A stretch of 64,000 nucleotides of DNA from Alisma plantago-aquatica (lineage: Eukaryota > Streptophyta > Magnoliopsida > Alismatales > Alismataceae): NCBI GenBank assembly GCA_963693085.1, contig OY856410.1, forward strand, positions 1,327,862,304-1,327,926,303, in the 5' to 3' direction. Both the position numbers and the translations under genes were made by a program. This document shows, piece by piece, positions 49,370-59,882 of this stretch. Positions within the stretch are counted from its first letter, which is position 1. The number at the start of each line of letters is the position of its first letter. The notes below the pieces were generated by a model that was not told the DNA's origin, did not search any database, and saw nothing but the letters and a program-made list of their open reading frames with translations.

Positions 49370-50890
49370 AATTACTTAGCATACAAATCCTTGAATCAAA
49401 CATTCGATTACATGAAAATCACAAATAACATTTTTTGTCTAATTACATATTTGGAACAAGCAAGCAAAGATGTTTTCATTAGCCAACTATAGATGTAACC
49501 ACTTTTCATGAGATAGGTTACATATTTGCATGAGATAGGTTAAATGTCATATATGTCAAACTAGGGCACCATGTAAGAGATACTAATGAAAGCTATCTCT
49601 ATTGATCCCTTCCACATGAAGAGCACAACTTTTCACAACAATGTATCACATCCATCTTATTTAATTACTTAGCAACATAGAATTTAGGTTAGCATCTCAT
49701 CTTGAATTCATTCCTAAATTATGGTGATCTAGCCTTCAAAGCCTAAATTCACACTCTGATATTTGTTCTAATACAAGGGCTATTAGAAGAAATCTCGTTT
49801 CAATTCCCCAGTATGGACTTTGGGAGAAAATCACAGTGTTCAGGGCTCCTATCTAGATAAGTTAAGTTATAATGGATATTAAAGTGCATTTACTCACTTT
49901 AAGGAAAATATGAGGCAATTAAATGACATATATGTGATTTCTTGTTCTAACCCAAGAATATGTGGCTTAGGATTTCTGAGATACATTTCTTTCATATCAG
50001 AATATATATAGACCCTATATATAAATTTCCATCACATAAGTCAAATGAACTAATCACCAGTCAATAATTCACATATTATGCATAAGTACTCTATTTTAAC
50101 CAATATGAAAATTTGGAAATATCTAGATAATAAAAATGTGAACTGAATCTAGATAAATTCATATTCATTCTGATCAAGAAGACTATAACATTCATATGAT
50201 TAATTTACAAGGTTCAATAGAAGAATGAAATCTAAGGTTAATCAAGGTAAAAAGTCTTGTGCAATTATTGGAGTTTCTCAATTTCCATCACTTGTAGTTA
50301 AATGAGTAGAATTAAGTTTATAGTTCAACAAGAGTTTTCAATCGAACCTACACCACTCACCTCTGGTGTGAAGCACCTGAAATTCGTAGCCCAGCTACTG
50401 CTAATTTCTAAATCAAGTTCTCACTTCAAGAAATCAGAACTTTCCTTCTCCTATTTTCTCAAGAACCTAGAAGAAGAAGTGAAGAAAAAGAATGAAAGAA
50501 GAGATTGATTTAGGATCTTTTGATCCAAATCAGTGGAGTGACAAGATCCATACATAGAATAGTATAGAAGTAAATAAACCTAGTACGGATTGGTGAGCTA
50601 TAGTGGATTTACCAACCTTGGAAAGAAAGAACCTAGAATTCAAAATTTTCAACTTCAGATTTCCCAAACCCTATAATCTTCTCTTTTCTCAAGAGTTTCG
50701 AAGCTCAGAAGTGCTGGACGGACATGAGAGGTGCTTGGGTCATTTTGGTTCCATATATACCTATTGAGGTGCTTTTTACAATTAGTTATAATGAATTTTC
50801 AGCATTTTTTTCTCCAGAAAATTTGGTCGGCTCAGTGTTCCTGTTAAGTAACTCGACTGGCAGAATACGTTAATATGACTTAACATAATC
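49370..50890 (-). repeat. LTR-like non-coding sequence on the minus strand
   Basis: On the minus strand, a TATA-like GGTATATATGG (about 50763-50753) is followed by a leader-like region with a GGTGAGTGG donor-like site near 50357. There is no coding similarity. The extent and family are uncertain. Confidence 0.35.
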
Positions 50891-50929
50891 CAAATATTAT
50901 GAGTTACTCTTTGGAAAATGAAAAACATA

Positions 50930-51037
50930 ATCATCATCATCGTCGTCGTCATCATCATGCATCATCATCATCATCATCATCTCCATTAGGGGCCAACCAA
51001 CACAGATCTTTCTTTTTCGTCATCATCATCATCATCG

Positions 51038-51075
<38 letters not shown>
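50930..51075. repeat. ATC-type microsatellite, second tract
   Basis: These are long runs of ATC/TCA on both sides of the motif CTCCATTAGGGGCCAACCA. The histidine- and isoleucine-rich frame here is an artefact of the repeat. Confidence 0.92.
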
Positions 51076-51079
51076 GTTT

Positions 51080-52436
51080 CATCATTCATATCCTAGGTTT
51101 TGTGTACCATCAATTAATTCAATTCATTCTTCCATTTTGTGTTCATTCATTCATAATTAACCCTAATTAATCATTACTAATCAACTACACAAGCTTGAAG
51201 AACAGTTATTGAACTAAGTTAAGTCAATCACTAATAAGAGAGAAAGAAAGCAATATCAATTAATTAAATTCATTCATGCATCATTAACTCTAATTAATCA
51301 ATATTAATCAACTACACATTCTTAGAGAAACTAAGTGCAAATCTAATTGATTAAGTTCATTAATGCATCATTAACCCTAATTAATCAATAGTAATCAACT
51401 AAATGGTGGAATCATTAACCCTTAGTTCAAATCTAGTAGTGATTAACCACTCATCGCACTGGTGGATCGAGTAGGCTATGGTGGCGGTGGTCGGAGGTGG
51501 AGGTGGCTGGGTTGGAGGTGAAGGTGGTCGGCGCTGGAGGTGAAGCAGAGGAGCTGTAGGAAATGGCTAGTGGTGGCGACTGGAGTAGCAGAAGGCGTCT
51601 AGAGGAAGGATCCTCACTCCGCCTGGAGCAGGTGGTGGCGGTGACGGGAGCAGGTGGTGGCGGCTGGCGACTGGCGGCAACTGGATAGCAGTAGCAGCTC
51701 TGACAGTGAGCAGCTTCAAGCTTCTCATGGCGGCGACTGGCGGCACGCAGAGGCGGTTAGTAGCTTCAAGCTCCTCACGGCGACAGGCGGCCAGTGAGCA
51801 GAGAAGGGGAGGTGGCAGAAACAATCGCCAGACCTAGTTCAGTCTACTCAGAGAATCGAGAATTAAACAGGGGAAGAGTGATCCGGCTCGCACGGGTGCT
51901 ATTAAGTTAACTATCGGCATCATTTAATAAAATAATCTGATGCCTAACAATAATATACATCGGTTATAAAACTAAACCGACACCTATTTGTAACTTTTTT
52001 GGGGAAATTTTTTTTACGGGGACAACACGTGAACACACAACCTCATCGGTTCTTCTGCTAAAACCGACGACAAATCAGGGAATGAATTTTTCTCACGAAG
52101 GATATTTATTCATCAGTTCTTTGAGAAAAAACCAATGACCAATTAGTGGATAAAAACTTTCACGGGTCTTGGCACGGAACATGTGTTGTTGATTTTTTTT
52201 AAACCGACGCTGAATTGAAAATTTTGGAGGCAAGTTTTTCCCTGAAAATTTATATTTTGTGGGTGATTTTGGACGTCGGTTAAAAGCGATGCCCGTGTCT
52301 TTTGTAAATCGGCCGGCCTTCACATATAGGTGTCAGTTGTCATTTTAAGCCGACATTGTAGCATATTGACATCGGTTTTTTCTTTTCAACTGATGACATC
52401 AAATGTGACGTTATACGTCATTTTTCAGTACTAGTG
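51080..52436 (-). mobile_element. CACTA-2: right end only
   Basis: The end reads CAGTACTAGTG at 52436. Read inwards this gives CACTAGTAC, the same nine bases that start CACTA-3. Subterminal repeats with AACCGAC and CGGTT cores occupy 51910-52400. Inside that is a GGTGG/GGCGG-rich block (51470-51830), as in CACTA-1. An irregular repeat field of ATTAACCCTAATTAATCA-type units (51110-51420) matches the position of the CACTA-1 repeat field. No transposase coding is present and no left end is found in the window, so this is a fragment. The left limit is approximate. Confidence 0.75.
51110..51420. repeat. Irregular tandem repeats in CACTA-2
   Basis: Three diverged copies, spaced about 100-125 bp, share TTCATT-ATGCATCATTAA and CTAATTAATCA-TAATCAACTA. 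Confidence 0.8.
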
Positions 52437-52720
52437 CATCCACGGACAAGGCAACCAGTGTGCCTCCATGAGGCATAAAGAGGTTGCTCAATTGGTGGTG
52501 TCAGGTTGTTCTGTCGAGGAAGCCGGTCAGGACATGGCTGTCCGTGAGGCCAAGGATTTGTGTGCGCAACAGTAAGTAGTTCTCACGAGATAATTCTAGG
52601 GAGACAAAGTTGGCTATGTTAAGGGTGGTTGGGTAGGGATAGCCATTATCCATGGAAGTAGTTGAGTGGTCGTGAGTTGTCACCGGAGGAAGCATCCACG
52701 GAGGCTGACATGTTGCTGTT
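52437..52720 (-). pseudogene. Ty1/copia gag N-terminus, truncated
   Basis: The minus-strand frame encodes NIANFVSLELSRENYLLLRTQ, then GLTDSHVLTGFLDRTT. This resembles the start of plant copia polyproteins, where a segment on a ligand-free loop around NY-LW is followed by a LxGFLDG-like motif. Stops and a frameshift near the presumed ATG (52716) are present. The frame is cut at 52436 by CACTA-2, and no pol follows on the other side. Confidence 0.7.
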
Positions 52721-52737
52721 GGAAATGGATCAGTTTG

Positions 52738-52750
52738 GCTATGATACCAT
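52738..52750 (-). promoter_or_regulatory. Primer-binding site of the copia element
   Basis: On the minus strand TGGTATCATAGCC is close to the tRNA-Met-type site used by copia elements. It lies between the LTR and gag. Confidence 0.75.
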
Positions 52751-52756
52751 ATAGAA

Positions 52757-53047
52757 GTTGAGTGTTCGATGTGTATGTGAGAAATCTCACTTGCCGATTC
52801 ATTATAACCAGATGGTATTTATACATCAGTTTACAGTTTGTTCTACAGTGTAGTGGAGGACGTGAGTGAGACACAGGTAGTGTATCGCGCCGTTACTGCT
52901 GCACGTTGTGTGAGAAATGGATCCACGATTAGCTGCACGTTGCATGGTGGTTGGGGATTTTCCCTTCATCGACAGGATGACCTGGAGTCTTCTATTCTTG
53001 AGTCTATGTTCCCACGTTTAGGTAGTCGTGGTGTCTGCTACTTATCA
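52757..53047 (-). repeat. Copia LTR, minus strand, inserted in a receptor kinase exon
   Basis: It is about 290 bp. It starts TGATAAGTAGC at 53047, directly after a coding exon stops making sense. A TATA-like GTATAAATACC lies near 52819-52809. The 3' limit before the primer-binding site is uncertain by about 8 bases. Confidence 0.65.
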
Positions 53048-53182
53048 GGCAGTTGCCTTGTCAGTGGAGCCACAGTTAATCAGCAGAATGTCTTTTGGTT
53101 GGAAGGTCGAATCATGAGCCGAGTTCGTGCATGAGAAATACAAGAATAAGAAGAAAAAGCAATCCCAACAGAAACAAGCCAT
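53048..53182 (-). pseudogene. First 45 codons of a malectin-type (CrRLK1L family) receptor kinase gene, interrupted
   Basis: ATG at 53182 opens MACFCWDCFFFLFLYFSCTN, a hydrophobic signal peptide, followed by SAHDSTFQPKDILLINCGST and DKATA. The F-P-D-LINCGS pattern just after the signal peptide is the hallmark start of the extracellular malectin-like domain in plant CrRLK1L receptor kinases (the FERONIA/THESEUS group), plasma-membrane kinases sensing wall state or peptides. Coding similarity stops exactly at 53048, where the copia LTR starts. The rest of the gene (malectin domains, membrane segment, kinase) is not in this window in recognisable form. Which family member it was cannot be told from 45 residues. 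Confidence 0.75.
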
Positions 53183-54560
53183 CACTTTGATATTGTTCAC
53201 CACCAGCAGGTCTATCTTTAGCTGCAACGATATCAAAACAGGTTGAAGTTTAGCAACCACAAAAAAAGAAGTTTAGCAACCAAATAACTGTCATGGTAAA
53301 CTGGAATTTGGAGAAAAGGAGATCCTTGTAACTGCACGGGCGCAGAAACAAAATGAACTTCTTCGCAGCCCTAACTATATGAAAAAAGGAGCAACCCACT
53401 TAATTAATTATTGAGACATTGCGATAGAACCGTGATTGAACTTTTACCAAATGGACAAGAATCCACGTAGACCACCAGGCGTGCCGTTGTTGTGGGAGTT
53501 GGAGAGGGAGACACGCCGCTGATGAATTCTAGAAATCATCTGAACTTCAATTTACAGGAAGTTGACGCCAAGAAGCTGGGAAGAGGAACCCACTGTACAT
53601 ATGCAGAAAAGAGTGGTGAACACCACCTGAACACACATGTTCTTGAGAAAGGAGTTTCTTTGGAAGACCTTACGCTGTACAATGGTAAAACTTCAAAGAA
53701 ATGAAATAGAAAATGTCATTCAGAAGTTGGAACCGGCAGGAAATATGTACTCGCCTTGTCAGTTATCACTAAAATGTCATCATTGGTACAACAGTCTACT
53801 TTTAACACCTTGCCTGGATTGTCGGAGTCCTTTCTGCTTGAGACACTGCCAGCAATTGTGGACGGAATTTAAGTGTGATTTCCAAAAAATCCTCATTTAT
53901 CATTAAATTATATATCTTCCTACAATTTATATAACTTTTTAAACAACCCACCATGTGTATCTCTCCTCCTTTACTAACTACTATACAAACCAATAAATAT
54001 ACACATTGAATTTCCACTCTATTAAAGCATGGTGCAAATAATATGGTCTATTTCTTTTTCATGAATCAATGGGATAAGATGCTTGCTAATAAGGATGTTA
54101 TGTCATGTAAGCCGACTTTTACTCCTATGAGGCACGCAAAATGATTACTCTTCATTGTTGATGCTTGTTTCAATACAACTAGTTGCAAAGCTTCAACCAC
54201 TACAACAAATTTCACCTTGTCGCCCTATCAAAATATCAGAAAAAGCATAATGTTATGCCAACATTATATTTTATTGGAATTTATCATAAATGCCAGAAGA
54301 ATGTGTTTGTTTTTCTTGCGCTTATTTTTTCTTTTGCCATTTTACAGATTTAGGGAAAATTATTCAATTAAGGTATTAGAATGCAAAAAAAAAATGCAAT
54401 AACACACTTTTTGTCTATATTACATGGTATAATCGTGATCCTTGATAATTATATGTATATATTCTTTTTTTTTTAAAGAGTGTCCTAAATCATAAATTTT
54501 ATATTGCTATTATGAGTAATAATTACTAATTGAATGTTTGAAATCAATATGTTTTACCAA
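53183..54560. other. Former upstream region of the receptor kinase gene; no gene recognised
   Basis: It presumably holds the promoter of the broken receptor kinase gene. A 70-codon plus-strand frame at 53492-53704 and an overlapping one at 53637-53906 have no recognisable domain and no clear codon bias, so I do not call them. The rest is AT-rich. Confidence 0.4.
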
Positions 54561-54564
54561 TTTT

Positions 54565-54930
54565 TTAAAATTGAAACTTGGGCCAAAGACTTGTATACTC
54601 GACATAAACAATTAGTAGCCCAGATATGACGAGATCAATCAAGGTTGTCTTCTCTTTGTTAAACCTCGAACGATTTGATAGAGTCAAAGTGGAAAGGAGG
54701 AAACCAACACTTGTGATTGCATAAAAACAAAACCAGTCATAGGGATGTAATAGGGAATGTGTATCTAAGAACCTTCCACTTTCATAATGCATCGTTGAGG
54801 GTTGAAGCATCTTGCGGCTACATCCTTCCATGGAACGGGAGAATCGAAGACCATAGAGGAAGGCAAGCACTAGTGGCCATTATTATTGGATCAACTAAGG
54901 GTCCAAGTTGAAAGAGTGCAACACATTGGT
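54565..54930 (-). pseudogene. Probable DUF4220-domain membrane protein remnant
   Basis: The minus-strand frame reads LAFLYGLRFSRSMEGC, then YAITSVGFLLSTLTLSNRSR, then LIDLVISGLLIVYVEYTSLW. Two hydrophobic segments separated by a short polar stretch, with the pattern D-VI-LL---E-YSL, resemble the middle of plant DUF4220 proteins, a family of multi-pass membrane proteins of unknown function. The N-terminal part expected upstream and the C-terminal DUF594 part are not found, so this is at most a fragment. The alternative is chance similarity of a hydrophobic frame. Confidence 0.35.
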
Positions 54931-57900
54931 AGAGAAATGATGTAGAAATCATCGAGGAGGGTTTGGACAAAGCACTAGTAGGACAAGATCAAATTGACAC
55001 TACAAGGAGAAGTGACAAGACTAGAATCTATTGCAATTTGCATTTGTTTCATCACACAACCTCCCCTTGTTAGCTAAACAATACGGGGAAGCACTATTAA
55101 AAGCCAAAATGACTAAAACAAACAAGAACATTAATTGTACTTGAAATAACCAACATTTGTATTAGTTTGTTGTGTGGAGGAGGAAAATGAGATACATCAA
55201 TTTATCGTAAAGGGAAGAATACTAAAGATTGAAGAATCTTTGGTAGACGAAGGAGGTCCTATCTTTCTCGTAATTGAAGTTGGTGAGAAACACTAACCCA
55301 AGATGCGGAGACCAACCCACTAGATTATAGAGGGGTCGAAGATGATCAAAGACTTTGTGTTGAGAATAGGAAGCTCTCAAAATGAGGAATTGAGAATCTC
55401 ACCATGTAAAGGAAAAGGAAATTTTGGGCAACAGAGTATGAAGGTGGGTTATTTGGGTATAGACAAATAAGAAGAATAGAAGTTTGGAAGATGAAAACTT
55501 TATTGAAATGTTGAGGATGGTCGAAGTGCATCAATTTTACATGGGTATTAGGTTAGAGACCCCTATGACTTCTAATAAAGGAGAAAGGAAACAACCAATT
55601 GAAAAATTTCCAGTAGGGAAAAACATATTTCTATTGAGAATGTTCAAAATAAGTGGATTTAAAAAAGAAAGTAGAGGAGAAGCAATGATATAAAACGGGT
55701 GAGAGATGAGGAAGATATTTGGAAAATAAATCAAAAAGGCAATAGAGTTACTTTTCCCAAGGGAGAAGGCATATCAGAGGTAGGAGACGATCCACTCCAT
55801 ATTATCTTGATCCTATGGTTGAAAAGGGGCCTACAATTATCATGGGTCGGGTTCCTTACACATCCACAGTGTAACATATCTGAAATATTATCGATTCAAT
55901 TACAAATCATTTCATTACTATTTCCTATTTTCATCTCTATTTTATTTGAGGTAACACACAACATACAAATAATGTAAAATTTGACACCTAGACTATTCAT
56001 GTATACATATTCTGAAAATTGTATTAGTTTTTAATAATACTAATATTTTTTGGGCCCTCTAATGAATTTTTCACCATTTTAGCAATATCTAAAAAATATC
56101 AATAATATGAAAATTTTGTTTCCAGATATGGTATTTAGGATCATACTATTATTATGTTTATAGGTGATATGTTTCACACACACTATTTAATACATATCGC
56201 TATTTCATCCAAGTAGATATTAAATCCATTAAATGAAATTTTCTTTTAATCATCAAGTTGATAAATTAGCTAAAAGACCAAAAATTGTATATTTGCATCT
56301 TGTAAGCATATCCCAAATAATAACACATATTGAAGAACTTTTATTAATACATGTATTTTCCTTTACTTAATAATTACTTATGAGACAATTAGATATGTTT
56401 ATTTATATCAAATGGAAGATAAATTTTCTTACACTGTCATATAATATCTTAGGTTCCCACCAATATACTAAAAATGATGACATTGTTCATAAGCGTGTTC
56501 ATATTACACTTAAGATTGGGGTCGCACCTAAAGAATATTTTACATAGTAGACTTAAGTATATTTAGGTTTTGGTATTTAAAATACTTCAATCATCAAAGA
56601 GAATTTCATTCCCAATATTCAATCATCTATAACCTAGTATGTAGGGTCACTTACTAATTAAGATGCACCTATGTTGGTAGAAGCACCATGTTAATGGCTC
56701 TATGCCCTGAGAAACATCATTTGATGATTGAAAAATGGTTATTTTGTACTTCATTTGACTAATAATAAAAGGTAATTCTAATAATTACGTTCTTTTTCAA
56801 TTTTTATATAATAAAAAGAAATCAAATAATGCCCTAACAATGTTTCGACTAAATGACTAATAGTTTGGGTTGAGAATATGAACATGAGATCATATGTATA
56901 ATAAGAGTACTCATTCTCGTTATGATCATAATGATTATATTTTGGATAGCATAGGACAATAATAATACACAAGACTAGCATGTATGGTGAGTGATGACTA
57001 TGTGTCTTTAGTCATAATATTGGATATCGACTCAGATACATAGAAACTTGTTAGAGAACAAGTTTTACTATATAGACCCCACCTTGAAATTGACACATGG
57101 AAGTCATGCAAATACTATCAGAGTCATATCTCAATGTGGTAATGAGGACTATGATCCTTAGACCAAAAGTCACTACATTAACACATGTTGTTCTATGTAC
57201 TTTGACACTAGCCCAACATGCTCTGAAATATGAGTTAATAAAAAAGTGTTGATTGGGTACGCTGTGACACATGGGGAATATTGTGAGAAATGTAGATGAA
57301 ATTTGTTCCACCTTTTGACTGATATCCCTGACCACTTGATAAATGAAACTATGAAATGCACAGTCATGATCATGTGAGTCAATATCTGATATTGATCTTA
57401 TAATATCTCAAATAGTCCAGTTTAAGGAACATAGATCAAATGTTAGGAGGATGTGATTTCATGCCTTAGTGTCAATCTAGATATATGTGACAAAGGGATT
57501 ATAGATTCATGAAATGCATGGTCATTTTATAGGTTGTAGTTGTTCGCCAACTCATTCCTATTACTTGGATGGTTATGATGTGTGGATAAACACCAATTTT
57601 TGGTTGTGTCATTTTGAACATCACACCTGTATAATTAGGATTCTACTGTGTCAAACACATAAGGATGTTTAAGGGAATTGAAGTTTGCAATAAAGTATAT
57701 GATTATAGTGTTTATGAGTCATAAACATACTGACTAACTCTCTAATCAGAGACCAAAATATCTGATCGTATATCAGATTAGTTGGGTTAATGAATCAATT
57801 GATTACTAATTGGTCGATTGGGTTTTTGATTGGATTGGTTTTGCCGACTGATCAAGTAGAGGGATCACGATATAAAAATGCAACGGAAAAAAATCTCAAA

Positions 57901-58980
57901 TTGGAAAGCAATTCAGATCTAGATCTTAACTAACCTGATCTGATCGGATGATTGTCTAAATTGATTGGGTGATCAAAGTGTCCAAAAAGAATGTAATTGG
58001 TTGAGCAGGTAACTTGATCAGGTGATTAAAATCTAGTCTGAGTTTTTCAGCATAAGACTATTTTAGGATTGTTATATTGGAATTAGGATTTTCTAAGGCC
58101 ATGATTCTCCAATATAAAGGCGGCACATCTCAAAGGGTTTTTGACACAAAACTTGGGATAAGTAGTGAGATTAGTTGGCTATCAAACTTATCTCTTGGAG
58201 AGAGGAAGTCACCCCAAGCATTATTGCTCAAGATAGGAGTAAAAAGAGAGTTTTAGGACAAATAGCACATAGAAAACCCTTGTTCCACTTTTATTTGGTG
58301 GCCAAGGTGGTATACCACATTATACCCTATATGTGTGGGAGAAGTAGAGGCTGAGGCACACTTATGGAGACTTGGAGAAGATTTTCCACAAGAAGACAAC
58401 TTTGCAGTAGCTGGGTGGCCAATCTAGACATCTTATTGAATCACCCAGATTTAGTGGTGACCATTTCAGGTCTGAATCCAAAATCTTGTTCTTCACTTAT
58501 ATAAGACACATCTAGATGTTGGACCACTATAGTGCATAAAGGTATAATTTTATCCCCTCTTATGTCTTTAGTTAATTGATGTTTTATAGCTACAATGGAT
58601 CCACCTACTAGGGTATAAAGAGAAGCTTTGTAACATATTTAAACTTACAATTTCAATCTTGGAAACCCTTATTGTTGGAATTATATATATTGAATCTATT
58701 CTTTTTGTCATAAAAATGAGGTGCATTTTATGCATGGATATGCCTCATTTGACATTGATGAGCTTACAATGCATATAAATGTGTAGCATAGTTGTAAAGC
58801 CATGGCTCGTGATGCCTAGGATTTCAATTTGTAAGATTTGTGTTGGTAAGGTATGCCCATATATCCAATCATAGATGATTGATACGGCATAAATTACCTA
58901 AAAGGTTTTGATTAATAATAATGGCATATATATAAGGGGCAAGCTTCCAATTCATCTATTTCAGTCAGTTATGAGATAAT
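54931..58980. other. AT-rich intergenic or old-element sequence, no gene recognised
   Basis: Open frames are short and on both strands, and none shows a domain. 56800-57450 and 57780-58300 look like decayed LTR material: a TATA-like CCAATATAAAGGCGG near 58111 is followed by a leader-like stretch. No termini or duplications could be fixed. Confidence 0.4.
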
Positions 58981-59500
58981 CACTAGTACATAAACGACCT
59001 TTAGTGTCAGTTATTTAAGGCCTTTAGTGTCGGTTTCTAAGCGACACCTATGTGGGTGATGCTAAAAGCCCAGCTGTTACGCGTCAGTTCAAAAACCGAC
59101 GCCACAACCCTTCACGCGCCACTGAAAACGCACCAGCAGGGCACTATAAGCGTCGGTTTTTAGATAAGAAACCGACGCCATATACCTTCGCGCCACAGAA
59201 AGGGCACCATGTTGGGCACTATTAGCATCAGTTATTAGATAAAAACCGACGTCATATCACTCCCAACACGACCGTGGTCCACTGCCACGGCCGTTCTGAC
59301 CAGCACGGCCATGGTGTCTTGTCTGCTGCCATGGCTGTGCTGACCAGCACGACCGTGGTGTCTGGTCCGCTGCCACAGCCATGCTGGCCAGCACGGCCGT
59401 GGTGTTAAGTACATAGACGTCGGTTATTAGATACAAACTGACACTGTAACGATGTGGCGTCGGTTTTATACAAATAACCGATGCCTATTTTTTGTTTTTT
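58981..59500. repeat. Left terminal and subterminal region of CACTA-3
   Basis: Units with GTCGGTT and AACCGACG cores alternate (59028, 59093, 59151, 59170, 59243, 59410, 59459). 59262-59405 contains repeated ACGGCCGT-type palindromes in a GC-rich context. Confidence 0.82.
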
Positions 59501-59882
59501 TTTCTGTCAGTCTACAGACCTACTGTATGGCTGGTCGTAGGATGAGAAACCTGCAGTTCAGTTATGAACTGCAGGTTTTACGACATCCATTGATATCAGC
59601 CAACAACAGACCACAAACCTGCAAAATTAATAAGAAAGATATTCACACATTTAGCAATGCAACCTGCAGTTCCATTTGATTTTCACACATTTAGAAACAT
59701 TCATGTAGCTAGCAATCTGTAGTTCCATTCATTTTCACATTCACATATAGAAACATTCATATAGCAACCAACAATTTCATTCATTTTCACTCAGACACAT
59801 GTAGAAACATCCAGACATGTAGAAACATTCACACATATATTATAATTCAGAAATTCATTTACAAAATATCATTCTTTAGTCA

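Noticed and set aside
49205..51075. A CRISPR-like array
   Set aside because: The repeats are microsatellite, spacers are absent, and the context is plant nuclear DNA.
50899..51096. A histidine-then-isoleucine frame
   Set aside because: It is a translation of the ATC microsatellite.
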